Position numbers and translations under genes: made by a program
Notes under the pieces: generated by a model
Told to the model about the DNA's origin: nothing
Databases searched by the model: none
Seen by the model: the letters and a program-made list of their open reading frames with translations, nothing else
Source of the DNA: Parapusillimonas sp013416435
GTDB taxonomy: Bacteria; Pseudomonadota; Gammaproteobacteria; Burkholderiales; Burkholderiaceae_B
DNA: 64,000 nucleotides
Assembly (NCBI RefSeq): GCF_052180245.1
Contig: NZ_CP197474.1
Span: 3,286,001-3,350,000 of the forward strand
Reading direction: 5' to 3'
Shown here: positions 15,656 through 24,173 of the stretch, in pieces
How the letters are laid out: every line of letters starts with the position of its first letter
Numbering within the stretch: the first letter of the stretch is position 1

Positions 15656-16609
15656 ATGCTGAAAAAACTTGCCCTTTGCGCCGCTCTGGTTGGCGCGCTA
15701 GGCCATGCCACCACCGGCTTTGCCGCGGAAACGGTAAGAATGATCGTGCCATTTTCCGCGGGCGGCCCCACCGATTTGATCGCGCGCATCATTGCGCCCA
15801 GCCTGGGCGAGAAGCTCGGCAAGACCGTGGTCGTCGAAAACAAGGGCGGTGCAGGCGGAACCATCGGAGCACACCTGGTCGCCGAAGCGCCGCCAGACGG
15901 CAACACCATCCTGCTTTCCACTTCCAGCCTGATCCTGTCCACCGGAACCCGCAGCAATCTGCCCTATGACCCGCGAACGGCGCTCAAAGCGGTGTACCTG
16001 TTGGGCGAAGTGCAAACCATGGTGGCGGTGTCTCCCAAACTCGGCGTCGACACCCTGGACGAGCTCATCAAGAAAGCGAAATCCACTCCCAACGGCCTGA
16101 ACTACGGATCCACGGGAGTAGGCGGGACGATGCACGTGGGCGCCGAACTGCTGCGCAAGGCGGCCGACATTCCCTTGACTCATGTCCCCTATCGCGGTGC
16201 GGCCCCTGCCCTCGTCGCGCTCATCGCGGGCGACGTCGACCTGGTCAATGCCGATGTGCCCGTTCTTCAGCCTTATATCAAGGAAGGCCGCATCAAAGGG
16301 CTGGTCATCTACGACACGACGCGCTCCGCCTTGCTTCCTGATGTTCCCACCGCCAAAGAGGCAGGCATGCCCGCACTGCAAATGACGAACTGGTACGGCA
16401 TCCTTGTCCCGTCCAAGACGCCGGATGCGGCTCGCAACGCCCTGGAGTCCGCCTTGGCCAAGGTCGTGCGCGAACCCGATATCGCCGATAAACTGGCGAA
16501 AGCCGGCTTCACCAACCCTCAGGGAGCCCAGGCATTCCAGGCCCGGCTGGACCAGGACTTTGCCCAATGGCTGCCATGGCTCAAGGAAGCAAACATCCAT
16601 ACAGATTGA
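15656..16609 (+). CDS. Bug/TctC-family periplasmic solute-binding protein
   Basis: A 317-residue tripartite-tricarboxylate-transport receptor. It has a signal peptide (residues 1-23, ending FAA), then VRMIVPFSAGGPTDLIARII, which is the usual ligand-carboxylate loop of Bug proteins, GSTGVGGTMHVGAELL near residue 146 and HVPYRGAAPALVAL near residue 174. CAGGAGA just upstream fixes the ATG at 15656; a longer open frame from 15263 only overlaps the SMP-30 gene. No TctA/TctB membrane partners are adjacent, as is usual for expanded Bug families in Bordetella relatives. Confidence 0.92.
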   Translation: MLKKLALCAALVGALGHATTGFAAETVRMIVPFSAGGPTDLIARIIAPSLGEKLGKTVVVENKGGAGGTIGAHLVAEAPPDGNTILLSTSSLILSTGTRSNLPYDPRTALKAVYLLGEVQTMVAVSPKLGVDTLDELIKKAKSTPNGLNYGSTGVGGTMHVGAELLRKAADIPLTHVPYRGAAPALVALIAGDVDLVNADVPVLQPYIKEGRIKGLVIYDTTRSALLPDVPTAKEAGMPALQMTNWYGILVPSKTPDAARNALESALAKVVREPDIADKLAKAGFTNPQGAQAFQARLDQDFAQWLPWLKEANIHTD

Positions 16610-16616
16610 TCTTTGC

Positions 16617-17555
16617 ATGAACACAAAAAAGCTTCTACAGATTGGCCCATTGCCCCGGGGCCTGGAACAACGGCTCGGGCAACGGTACGATTTGCACCCT
16701 CTCTGGACGGAGCCGGACCGCGCCCGCTTTCTGGAAAACAGCAAGGGGCGCTTTGCCGGCGGTGTCACCATGTCCCGGCACGGCTGCCCGGCAGACATAT
16801 TTTCCCTTCTGCAAGGCACAGTTGTTGCGTGCTTCGGCGTCGGATACGAAGGACTCGACCTGGAGGCCGCCAAACACCACGATGTGCAGGTCAGCACAAC
16901 GCCCAATGTCTTGAATGACTGTGTGGCCGATTGCGCATTTGCGCTCGTACTGTCGGTGGCGCGCCGCATCGTGGCCGCTGACAGATTCGTGCAAAAGGGG
17001 CGGTGGCCGACGGAAGCCTTCGGGCTCGGCACACGCGTCAGCGGCAAGAAACTGGGCATCGTCGGGCTTGGCCGCATAGGCCGAGCCATCGCTCTTCGCG
17101 CCGGCGGTTTCGGCATGGATGTGCGTTACCATGGTCCCCGCCCTCGGCCAGACGCCACTTACCCATTCGAACCGGATCTGATCTCGCTGGCGAACTGGGC
17201 GGACTTCCTGGTTGTGGCCTGCCCAGGCGGCGACCGTACTCGTAACCTGGTCTCGGCCGACGTCCTGCGGGCGCTTGGCGCCGAAGGCTATCTGATCAAC
17301 ATCGCGCGGGGAAGCATCGTCGACGAAGAAGCCCTGTTGCAGGCGATCGTGAACCAGTCCATCGCCGGCGCCGGTCTCGACGTCTACCAGCATGAACCCC
17401 ACGTCCCCCCGCAGTTGCTGGACAACGACCGTGTCGTGCTATTGCCGCACATCGCCGCCGGCACCCGCGAAACACGGGCCGAGATGGAAAAGCTCGTCGA
17501 AGACAATCTCGAGTCGTTCTTCCGCAGCGGCAAGGTCCTGACCCCTCCGGGTTGA
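16617..17555 (+). CDS. D-isomer-specific 2-hydroxyacid dehydrogenase
   Basis: A 312-residue NAD(P)-dependent dehydrogenase. The Rossmann motif GIVGLGRIGRAIA is near residue 145; the catalytic Arg lies in INIARGSIVDEEALLQA near residue 228; the Glu is in GLDVYQHEP; and the His is in LLPHIAAGT near residue 280. This gives the Arg-Glu-His set of glyoxylate/hydroxypyruvate and related reductases. It starts 8 bases after the Bug receptor stop. A longer open frame upstream overlaps that gene and is rejected. It probably reduces or oxidises the 2-keto/2-hydroxy acid handled by this operon. Confidence 0.9.
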   Translation: MNTKKLLQIGPLPRGLEQRLGQRYDLHPLWTEPDRARFLENSKGRFAGGVTMSRHGCPADIFSLLQGTVVACFGVGYEGLDLEAAKHHDVQVSTTPNVLNDCVADCAFALVLSVARRIVAADRFVQKGRWPTEAFGLGTRVSGKKLGIVGLGRIGRAIALRAGGFGMDVRYHGPRPRPDATYPFEPDLISLANWADFLVVACPGGDRTRNLVSADVLRALGAEGYLINIARGSIVDEEALLQAIVNQSIAGAGLDVYQHEPHVPPQLLDNDRVVLLPHIAAGTRETRAEMEKLVEDNLESFFRSGKVLTPPG

Positions 17556-17604
17556 GCCCAGGCGCCGCAAGCCATACCGCTTTCCTTTTATCGATACCCC
17601 TAGC

Positions 17605-17922
17605 ATGATATTCGAACACCGCACCTACACCGTGGCGCACGGCAAAATGGACAGCTATCTTGAGCGCTACGAAAAGTACGCCCTGCCGCTACAGAAGAAA
17701 CATCTTGGACGCCTCCTGGGTTTCTTCGTCAGCGAGATCGGGCCGCTGAACCAAGTCCTGCATATCTGGGTCTATGACGATATGGCCGATCGCGAGCGAC
17801 GACGCGCCGCCCTCGACGCCGATCCGGCCTGGCACGAGTTCAAGAAGATGAACGTGGGAACCTTTGTCGCTCAGGAAGTTAGAATCATGCGTGATGCCCG
17901 CTTCTGCCCTCATCACGTTTAG
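17605..17922 (+). CDS. NIPSNAP-family protein
   Basis: A 105-residue alpha-beta barrel protein. MIFEHRTYTVAHGKMDSYLERYEKYALP and LHIWVYDDMADRERRRAALDADPAW are the typical NIPSNAP pattern. It is the last gene of the catabolic operon, 49 bases after the dehydrogenase. Family members are small dimeric ferredoxin-like proteins of unknown function, often at the end of catabolic operons. Its stop codon is two bases before a hairpin element that may act as the operon terminator. Confidence 0.85.
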   Translation: MIFEHRTYTVAHGKMDSYLERYEKYALPLQKKHLGRLLGFFVSEIGPLNQVLHIWVYDDMADRERRRAALDADPAWHEFKKMNVGTFVAQEVRIMRDARFCPHHV

Positions 17923-17923
17923 A

Positions 17924-17953
17924 GGGGTCGGACCCCGTACGGGGTCTGACCCC
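17924..17953. repeat. 30-bp hairpin element, copy 4
   Basis: The arms are GGGGTCGGACCCC and GGGGTCTGACCCC with loop GTAC. Stem position 7 (A to G) is unpaired by change but still allows G-U/T pairing. It starts immediately after the NIPSNAP stop codon. Confidence 0.94.
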
Positions 17954-18057
17954 TCCCCCTGAAACCTTTTGACGCTTTTTCGCTGCTTTGCCTAACCGTT
18001 CTGAAACTTTTCCTGGGCGACAATAGGACATCTGTACGAGATCAGAAAGGTGCTTCC

Positions 18058-18369
18058 ATGAAACGAATATTGCTGGCTGGGGCCGCCATGCTGGCCATGT
18101 TGACTTCCGGCGCCGCCATGGCGCGGGGTGGCGTGGACGTGAATATTTCCATAGGCGTTCCCGGAGTGATCTACACGCAACCCGATTATTACTATCCGCC
18201 CGTGCGCTACGTAGAGCGACCGCGCGTGGTGGTGGTGCCCGAACGCATCTACCAGCCCGTCCCGGTATATAGATCCGACCGCTATTACCGGAAGGACTTC
18301 CGCGGGCCGAAACACTACCATAAGCATCATAAAGGCCATCACAAGCATCATCACCGTCACGGCCGCTGA
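18058..18369 (+). CDS. Small secreted Tyr/His-rich protein of unknown function
   Basis: A 103-residue protein with a clear signal peptide (residues 1-22, cleavage after AMA) and a mature part rich in Tyr, Pro, Arg and Val. It ends in a histidine-rich tail with about a dozen His among the last 22 residues (HKHHKGHHKHHHRHGR). The tail could bind nickel, copper or zinc, but that is inference. AGAAAGGTG precedes the ATG. The gene stands alone between a hairpin element and a pseudogene. I do not recognise a named family. Confidence 0.75.
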   Translation: MKRILLAGAAMLAMLTSGAAMARGGVDVNISIGVPGVIYTQPDYYYPPVRYVERPRVVVVPERIYQPVPVYRSDRYYRKDFRGPKHYHKHHKGHHKHHHRHGR

Positions 18370-18858
18370 TCAGGGCTTACCGTATGGGAGACCGTCGTCT
18401 TCGGCCCGCAAGTCGCAGGGGCCAAAAAAAACGATTACGAGCCACGCGCCAGGGAGATGCTGGAAATCACCGGCCTGTCGGGCTTTCTGGATCATCTGCC
18501 CGTCCAGCTGTCGGGCGGCATGCGCCAACGGGTCGGCATCGCCCGTGTCCTGACGCTGGGCTCCCAGGTCCTGCTGATGGATGAGCCTTTCGGTGCGCTG
18601 GACGCCCAAACCCGGCTCACCATGCAGGAATTGCTGCTGTCCGTGTAGAGCAAGCTGCGCACGACCGTACTGTTCGTCACGCACGACATCGACGAAGCCA
18701 TTCTGCTGGCTGATACCATCTACGTCATGACCGCCCGCCCCGGCCGCATACACACCCGCATCGACGTGCCGATCGACCGTCCCCGAACGATCGAAGACAC
18801 CACGACCAAGGCGTTCAACGAGCTGAAGCGCGAGATCCTGAAGCAGATCCGGCACTAA
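18370..18858 (+). pseudogene. Decayed ABC transporter ATPase (SsuB/TauB/NrtD-like), N-terminus lost and in-frame stop
   Basis: One frame encodes the C-terminal two thirds of a nitrate/sulfonate/taurine-type ABC ATPase: ABC signature LSGGMRQRVGIARVL, Walker B LLMDEPFGALD, and the H-loop VLFVTHDIDEA. The N-terminal region with Walker A is absent; the similarity starts about residue 80 of a normal protein, right after the upstream gene. A TAG at 18646-18648 interrupts the frame between Walker B and the H-loop. No partner permease is present. It cannot make a working ATPase. Confidence 0.88.
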
Positions 18859-18892
18859 CGCATGCCGGCGTCCCATACCATAGGAGCAGATC

Positions 18893-19777
18893 ATGTCGAA
18901 TCCCCGCATTCCTTACCGCTTTTCCACACGGCGCCCCGCGCTGGTCGCGCCCGAGGCGGGACGCATCATGGTGCATCTCGTGGTCAACGTAGAGAACTGG
19001 CGCTTTGACCAAGCCATGCCGCGCACCATCATTACTCCGCCCCACGGCAAGGAAACGATACCCGACGTTCCCAACTTCAGTTGGGTCGATTACGGAATGC
19101 GGGCCGGCTTGCCCCGGATCCTGGACGCCATCGCACAACGGGGCTTGCCTGCCTCCACCAGCTTCAATGCCAGCGTCATCGATGCCTACCCCGCCGCCGC
19201 GGAAGCGATGCTGGAAGCAGGCTGGGAGTTCATCGGACACGGCATGCATCAAAAGTCGCTGAATGCCGGCGACGATGAAGCGGAAACCATCTTTCAATCG
19301 CTGGAGAGAATCCAGGCATTCACCGGTACCCGCCCTCGGGGCTGGCTGAGCCCGGGCCTGCGCGAAACCCACGAGACGCCGGAGCTCCTTGTAGAGGCGG
19401 GCGTGGAATACGTCTTCGACTGGGTGGTGGACGACCTGCCGAACTGGATGCAGGTCAAACGCGGCAGCCTGCTGCAGATGCCCTACAACCTCGAACTGAA
19501 CGACTCCATCATCTACGCCATCGAAAAGCACTCGTCGGAGGAATTCCTGCTGCGTCTTCAGCGCACCCTGAGCCTATTCGAGCGCGAATCGGAAGAGCAG
19601 CCGCGGGTACTGGCCCTGGGCCTGCATCCGCACCTCATCGGCGTGCCGCACCGTTTTGGCTATTTCGAGGAAATGCTGGACCTTCTCCTGAGAAGCCAGC
19701 ATGTCTGCTTCATGACGGGCGGCCAGATCGCGGACTGGTATCGCGTGCAGGAACCCGCTCTTGAACCCAGTCTCTGA
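18893..19777 (+). CDS. Polysaccharide deacetylase / PuuE-like allantoinase family protein
   Basis: A 294-residue NodB-fold deacetylase of the PuuE-like subgroup. Visible parts are the N-terminal HLVVNVENW, the mid-domain SFNASVIDAYPAAAEAMLEAGWEFIGHGMHQ, GWLSPGLRETHETPELL, and a late ALGLHPHLIGVPHR with the last catalytic histidines. Substrates range from N-acetylated sugars to allantoin and cannot be told here. AGGAG lies upstream of the ATG. It follows the ABC ATPase pseudogene, so it may be the surviving part of a transport-catabolism operon. Confidence 0.82.
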   Translation: MSNPRIPYRFSTRRPALVAPEAGRIMVHLVVNVENWRFDQAMPRTIITPPHGKETIPDVPNFSWVDYGMRAGLPRILDAIAQRGLPASTSFNASVIDAYPAAAEAMLEAGWEFIGHGMHQKSLNAGDDEAETIFQSLERIQAFTGTRPRGWLSPGLRETHETPELLVEAGVEYVFDWVVDDLPNWMQVKRGSLLQMPYNLELNDSIIYAIEKHSSEEFLLRLQRTLSLFERESEEQPRVLALGLHPHLIGVPHRFGYFEEMLDLLLRSQHVCFMTGGQIADWYRVQEPALEPSL

Positions 19778-19838
19778 TCGCGAGGTAGACATGCCATACG
19801 CACAGACCGGTGATGAAGACGACTGCGGGGTCGACTTC

Positions 19839-19952
19839 GGGGTCAGACCCCATAGGGGTCTGACCCCAGTCCAAGCGAGCGCCTGAAAGCTTTGGGGTCA
19901 GACCCCCCGTCCATAAAGCTTTGGGGTCAGACCCCGTACGGGGTCTGACCCC
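19839..19952. repeat. Hairpin element cluster, copy 5 (29 bp), half-site and copy 6
   Basis: A 29-bp copy (19839-19867, loop shortened), one half-element GGGGTCAGACCCC (19894-19906) and a full perfect copy (19923-19952, loop GTAC). The half-site and the full copy share the preceding AAAGCTTT, giving a 21-base direct repeat (19886-19906 and 19915-19935). They fill the gap between convergent genes. Confidence 0.92.
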
Positions 19953-19961
19953 TCCCCCACG

Positions 19962-20750
19962 CTAGCAGACCATGGGATACATCGCCCCGTCCATCGCCAC
20001 CAGCGCGCCATTGACATAGCTTGCCCGCTCGGAGGCCAGGAACAGCGTGGTGTTGGCAACCTCGTCGGGACGGGCCAGGCGGCCCAGGGGCAAGCGCTGC
20101 TCCATTGACTTGAGCACGTCGTCCGTCGACTTGCCGGACCGTTCCGCCTCGGCATCCAGCGAACCTTGCACCCTGCCGGTGAGGGTCGAACCCGGATTGA
20201 TGGCATTGACGCGTATGCCTTGGCCTCCGAAAGCGTTGGCCAGGCCGGACGAGACCAGCATCAGCGCCGCGTTCGCCGCCCCGCCTGGAAGATGGATGGG
20301 CTTGGGCACCTTGCCGCCAGTACCGATGATGTTGACGATCGCGCCCTTGCCCCGCTCGGCCATGCGCTTGATGACGGCGTCCATGGCATTGATGTAGGGA
20401 AAATATTTGGCGTCCATGGCGTCGCGCCAGGCCTGGGGCGTCAGGGAAGCGGGAGGATAGCGCTTGGCCGCGCCGGCCGAGTTCACCAGGATGTCGATCG
20501 CCCCCAGTTCGCGGCTCACGGCCTCGACGGCTGCCTGGGCGGCGTCGGCCTGACTCAGATTGGCCTGCTGCGTCATGACTTGATGACCCTCTTTTTCCAG
20601 CTCGCGCCTGGCCGCCTCGAGGTTCTCGGCGCTACGCGAGACGATCGCGACCCGCGCCCCTTCGCGCGCGAAAGCATGAGCGCAGGCAAGTCCGATGCCC
20701 TTGCTGCCGCCAGTGATGAGGACCACCTTGCCATTCAATTCCAGATCCAT
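19962..20750 (-). CDS. SDR-family oxidoreductase lacking the YxxxK catalytic motif
   Basis: A 262-residue classical-length SDR with the NAD(P) motif TGGSKGIGLA (residues 14-23), NSAGAA, and the C-terminal SERASYVNGALVAMDGAM. At the catalytic position, where family members read YxxxK, this protein has GGAAN (in PGGAANAALMLVS), so both Tyr and Lys are absent. It may be a divergent reductase subfamily or a binding protein. GGGAGAG lies before the ATG. The gene is convergent with the deacetylase and upstream of no same-strand gene within 10 bases. Confidence 0.85.
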   Translation of the reverse strand: MDLELNGKVVLITGGSKGIGLACAHAFAREGARVAIVSRSAENLEAARRELEKEGHQVMTQQANLSQADAAQAAVEAVSRELGAIDILVNSAGAAKRYPPASLTPQAWRDAMDAKYFPYINAMDAVIKRMAERGKGAIVNIIGTGGKVPKPIHLPGGAANAALMLVSSGLANAFGGQGIRVNAINPGSTLTGRVQGSLDAEAERSGKSTDDVLKSMEQRLPLGRLARPDEVANTTLFLASERASYVNGALVAMDGAMYPMVC

Positions 20751-20777
20751 CTTGTCTCTCCCACCTTCCGGTGTCGT

Positions 20778-22130
20778 TTATGCATTCAATTTTTCGATGC
20801 CACCCATGTACGGGCGTAGCGCTTCAGGTACAACGATACTGCCATCTTCCTGCTGGTAGTTCTCCAGCACTGCAACCAGTGCCCTGCCTACGGCCAGGCC
20901 GGAACCGTTCAGCGTATGCAGGTACTCCGGCTTGCCTTTTTCCGGCCGGTAGCGCGCCTGCATGCGCCGAGCCTGGAAGGCTTCGCAATTAGAGACGGAC
21001 GAGATCTCGCGCCAGGTATTTTGCGCAGGCAGCCAGACTTCGAGATCATAAGTTTTAGAAGAGCCGAATCCCATGTCCCCGCCGCACAACAACACGACCC
21101 GATACGGCAACCTCAGCCGCTGCAGCACCGCCTCCGCGTGGCCGACCATTTCCTCGAGGGCGTCGTAGGATTTCGCGGGATCGACGACCTGCACCATTTC
21201 GACCTTGTCGAACTGGTGCTGCCGGATCATGCCTCGTACGTCGCGACCGCCGCTACCCGCCTCCGAACGGAAGCATGGCGTGTGTGCCGTCAGTTTCAAG
21301 GGCAGTTCCTGCTGGGGCACGATGGTGTCGCGAACCGACCCGGTCAGTGTGATCTCAGAGGTGGAAATCAGATAGAGGTCCTCGTGCTCGATGGGGTTTC
21401 CATGCTCGTCGAGCTCAGGTTCCAGGCCCTGCCCGCCTTTGGTCACCCAGAACATGTCGTCCTTGAACTTCGGGAGCTGGCCGGTTCCGAACAAGGTGGA
21501 GCTATTGACGATATAGGGGGTATAGCACTCTTGGTAGCCGTGCTCGGTGGTCTGGAGGTCCAGCATGAACTGGGCCAGCGCCCGGTGCAGGCGCGCCATC
21601 TGGCCGCGCAGCATCATGAAGCGCGAGCCCGACAGCTTGCGAGCCGTGTCGAAGTCCAGCCCGATCGGCTCGCCCAGGCTGACGTGGTCCCTGACCTCGA
21701 ACGGCAACGGCTTGGGACAACCGTCGGAGCCGACTTCCATACCGTCGGGGATCCAGCGCCGCACTTCCACGTTGTCGTCGCTGTCCTTGCCTGCCGGCAC
21801 GCTTTCGTTCGGCAGGTTCGGAATGGTCGTCAGCCAGCTGTTCAATTCGCCCTGCACAGCTGCCAATTCGGCTTCCAGCTCTTTCAAGCGAGCGGGAATC
21901 TGCTGCGACTCGGCCATTTCCTTGCCGGCGTCCTCGCCCTTGGACTTCAATTGACCAATCAATTTGGAAACGGCATTCCGCCGCGCCTGCAACGCCTCGG
22001 TCTCGACCTGGACGGATTTGCGGCGGGCTTCAAGCTGGTTGAAGCGGTCGGCGTCGAATTCGATGCCGCGCAAGGCCAGCGCCTTGATCACCGCCGGCAA
22101 GTCTTTACGCAACTGATTGGGATCTAACAT
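20778..22130 (-). CDS. serS: Seryl-tRNA synthetase
   Basis: A 450-residue class II synthetase. The N-terminal coiled-coil arm that binds tRNA-Ser spans about residues 28-105. Motif 2 is in FRSEAGSGGRDVRGMIRQHQF near residue 290 and motif 3 in NGSGLAVGRALVAVLENYQ near residue 410. It charges tRNA-Ser (and tRNA-Sec) with serine. Length and motifs are normal. It is the last gene of the ftsK-lolA-rarA-serS run on the minus strand, 65 bases after rarA. Confidence 0.97.
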   Translation of the reverse strand: MLDPNQLRKDLPAVIKALALRGIEFDADRFNQLEARRKSVQVETEALQARRNAVSKLIGQLKSKGEDAGKEMAESQQIPARLKELEAELAAVQGELNSWLTTIPNLPNESVPAGKDSDDNVEVRRWIPDGMEVGSDGCPKPLPFEVRDHVSLGEPIGLDFDTARKLSGSRFMMLRGQMARLHRALAQFMLDLQTTEHGYQECYTPYIVNSSTLFGTGQLPKFKDDMFWVTKGGQGLEPELDEHGNPIEHEDLYLISTSEITLTGSVRDTIVPQQELPLKLTAHTPCFRSEAGSGGRDVRGMIRQHQFDKVEMVQVVDPAKSYDALEEMVGHAEAVLQRLRLPYRVVLLCGGDMGFGSSKTYDLEVWLPAQNTWREISSVSNCEAFQARRMQARYRPEKGKPEYLHTLNGSGLAVGRALVAVLENYQQEDGSIVVPEALRPYMGGIEKLNA

Positions 22131-22195
22131 AATTAACCAAAAGAAGATTTAGGGACGCAGAAATGCCGGCATGGCGCGATGCGCCTGCAGGCAAA

Positions 22196-23545
22196 CTATG
22201 ATTTGGCTTGCCTGTCCAGCTGCCTCAGGAAAGCCAGTTTCTCGGAGATTTTACCTTCAAGGCCGCGGTCGGTAGGTTGATAAAAGCGTGCGCGAAGGCC
22301 ATCCGGAAAGTAATTCTCGCCTGCCGCGTAACCCTGCGGTTCGTCATGGGCATAGCGGTATTCCTTGCCATGGCCCATTTGCTTCATGAGCTTGGTGGGC
22401 GCGTTGCGTAAATGGATGGGCACCGGCGCGCTGCCGTGCTCTTCGGCGTATCGCCGAGCCTGCTTGTAAGCCATGTACAAGGCGTTGGACTTTGCCGCAC
22501 AAGCCAAGTACACGACGGCTTGTGCCAAGGCGAGTTCGCCCTCCGGAGAACCCAGCCGCTCGTAGATGTCGGCCCCGTTCAGCGCCAGCTGCGTCGCGCG
22601 CGGATCGGCAAGCCCGATGTCCTCCACTGCCATGCGAACGATGCGGCGGGCTAGGTAGCGGGGGTCTGCCCCGCCATCCAGCATGCGCGCGAACCAGTAC
22701 AAGGCCGCATCGGGGTCGGAGCCGCGCACCGATTTATGCAATGCGCTGATTTGGTCGTAGAATGCGTCGCCGCCTTTGTCGAAGCGGCGCAGATTCTGGG
22801 AAAGCGAAGTCTCCAGCCATTCGCCGTCGACCACAGTTCGCCCCGCCGCCATGGCCGATTCCGCAACCACTTCGATGGCGTTGATGACGCGCCGCGCATC
22901 GCCGTCCGCCCAGCGCGCCAGCACTTCGCGCGCCTCGGGCGCAAGTTGCAGCGGCGTCCGTTCGCCGTCCTCAGTATCGGAATCCCGGCCAAGGATATCG
23001 ATGGCCCTGTCGATCAATTGCATCAGCTCTTCGACCGACAGCGACTCCAGCACATAGACCCGCGCCCGCGACAGCAGCGCCGAGTTGACCTCGAAAGAAG
23101 GATTCTCGGTGGTTGCGCCAATGAAGGTGAACAGGCCGCTTTCGACATACGGCAGGAACGCGTCCTGCTGTGCCTTGTTGAACCGGTGCACTTCGTCGAC
23201 AAACAGTATGGTGCGCCGGCCCTGGCCCTGTGCTACCTGCGCCACCTGGACCGCTTCGCGTATGTCCTTCACGCCTCCCAGCACGGCCGAAATGGCGATG
23301 AATTGCGCGTCGAAACCATCGGCCATCAGCCGGGCGAGAGTCGTCTTGCCGACGCCCGGCGGCCCCCAGAAAATCATGGAATGCGGACGCCCCGACTCGA
23401 ACGCCACGCGCAGCGGCTTACCCGGCCCCAATAGATGCGATTGCCCGACGACCTCCGACAGGTCGCGCGGACGCATGCGCTCGGCAAGCGGCGCATGCCT
23501 TGCGGTCGCTGGGCCGCCGGAGAAGAGATCCTGGGATCCAGCCAT
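22196..23545 (-). CDS. rarA: Replication-associated recombination protein A (RarA/MgsA)
   Basis: A 449-residue AAA+ ATPase related to clamp-loader subunits. Walker A is FWGPPGVGKTTLARL near residue 60, Walker B is ILFVDEVHRFNKAQQDAFLP near residue 113, sensor 1 is IGATTENPSFE, and the C-terminal domain has the RarA tetramerisation region. It acts at stalled replication forks. It lies 4 bases after lolA and is convergent with nothing, so it is co-transcribed with ftsK-lolA, as in many proteobacteria. Confidence 0.95.
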   Translation of the reverse strand: MAGSQDLFSGGPATARHAPLAERMRPRDLSEVVGQSHLLGPGKPLRVAFESGRPHSMIFWGPPGVGKTTLARLMADGFDAQFIAISAVLGGVKDIREAVQVAQVAQGQGRRTILFVDEVHRFNKAQQDAFLPYVESGLFTFIGATTENPSFEVNSALLSRARVYVLESLSVEELMQLIDRAIDILGRDSDTEDGERTPLQLAPEAREVLARWADGDARRVINAIEVVAESAMAAGRTVVDGEWLETSLSQNLRRFDKGGDAFYDQISALHKSVRGSDPDAALYWFARMLDGGADPRYLARRIVRMAVEDIGLADPRATQLALNGADIYERLGSPEGELALAQAVVYLACAAKSNALYMAYKQARRYAEEHGSAPVPIHLRNAPTKLMKQMGHGKEYRYAHDEPQGYAAGENYFPDGLRARFYQPTDRGLEGKISEKLAFLRQLDRQAKS

Positions 23546-23549
23546 ATGC

Positions 23550-24173
23550 CTACTGCATCTTGACGACGTCCACCCCCGCCGGCGGCGTGAACGTGAACGT
23601 CGCGGCGTCGAGCTTGGGATTGGCGCGGATGCCGGTCAGGCTGATGCGGGTGGTCTGGCCGAACGAATCGAGCAAATCGATACGCTGCGGCATGCTGTCC
23701 TTGAAACCGATCTCCACGTGAGTGAATCCCGCATCGGCGCTGCGCGGCTTGGCCCTGAGCCACTCCAGGCCGTCCCGCGGCGGTAGGTCCTGAAGCTCGA
23801 AGGCGTCTTCGATCGCCCCGGAACCGAACAGAATCGCCGCGGGCGACGCGCCGATGGACTGATCGACATTGCGCTCGGTCACTTGGGCGAGGTCGGGATC
23901 GTACTGATAGAGCCGCTGACCGTCGGAAATGATCAATTGTTCATAGGGCTTGCGCACATCCCATTTAAATTTGCCGGGACGCTGGAAGGAAAACTCGCCG
24001 GTCTGGGCGGGCTTCCCGGCACCCTGCCTATCGGTTGCCTGCTGGCTGAAGCTGCCGCTGGCCGACTGCACGCTTTTTACGAAATCGCGCAGCTGCTCGG
24101 CGCCCGATGCCGACCATGCAAGAACAGGGCTGGCGGCCATGACGGCCGCGGCCAGGATTTGCCTAATCTTCAT
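23550..24173 (-). CDS. lolA: Periplasmic lipoprotein carrier LolA
   Basis: A 207-residue protein with a signal peptide (MKIRQILAAAVMAASPVLAWSA) and the LolA beta-barrel pattern: SGSFSQQATDR, GEFSFQRPGKFKWDVRKPYEQLIISDG and LYQYDPDLAQVTERN. It carries lipoproteins from LolCDE across the periplasm to LolB. The ATG at 24173 gives a proper signal peptide; an extension to 24212 would put a hydrophilic tail in front. It overlaps the end of ftsK by 11 bases. Confidence 0.95.
   Translation of the reverse strand: MKIRQILAAAVMAASPVLAWSASGAEQLRDFVKSVQSASGSFSQQATDRQGAGKPAQTGEFSFQRPGKFKWDVRKPYEQLIISDGQRLYQYDPDLAQVTERNVDQSIGASPAAILFGSGAIEDAFELQDLPPRDGLEWLRAKPRSADAGFTHVEIGFKDSMPQRIDLLDSFGQTTRISLTGIRANPKLDAATFTFTPPAGVDVVKMQ

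Noticed and set aside
15698..17116. 472-codon minus-strand frame across the Bug receptor and dehydrogenase
   Set aside because: Antisense shadow spanning two real genes with signal peptide and Rossmann motifs on the plus strand.
18457..18648. The ATPase fragment as an intact small gene
   Set aside because: It covers only the ABC signature and Walker B and ends at a TAG, after which the same frame continues with the H-loop; it is part of a pseudogene.
20916..22127. 403-codon plus-strand frame opposite serS
   Set aside because: Antisense shadow of the seryl-tRNA synthetase gene.
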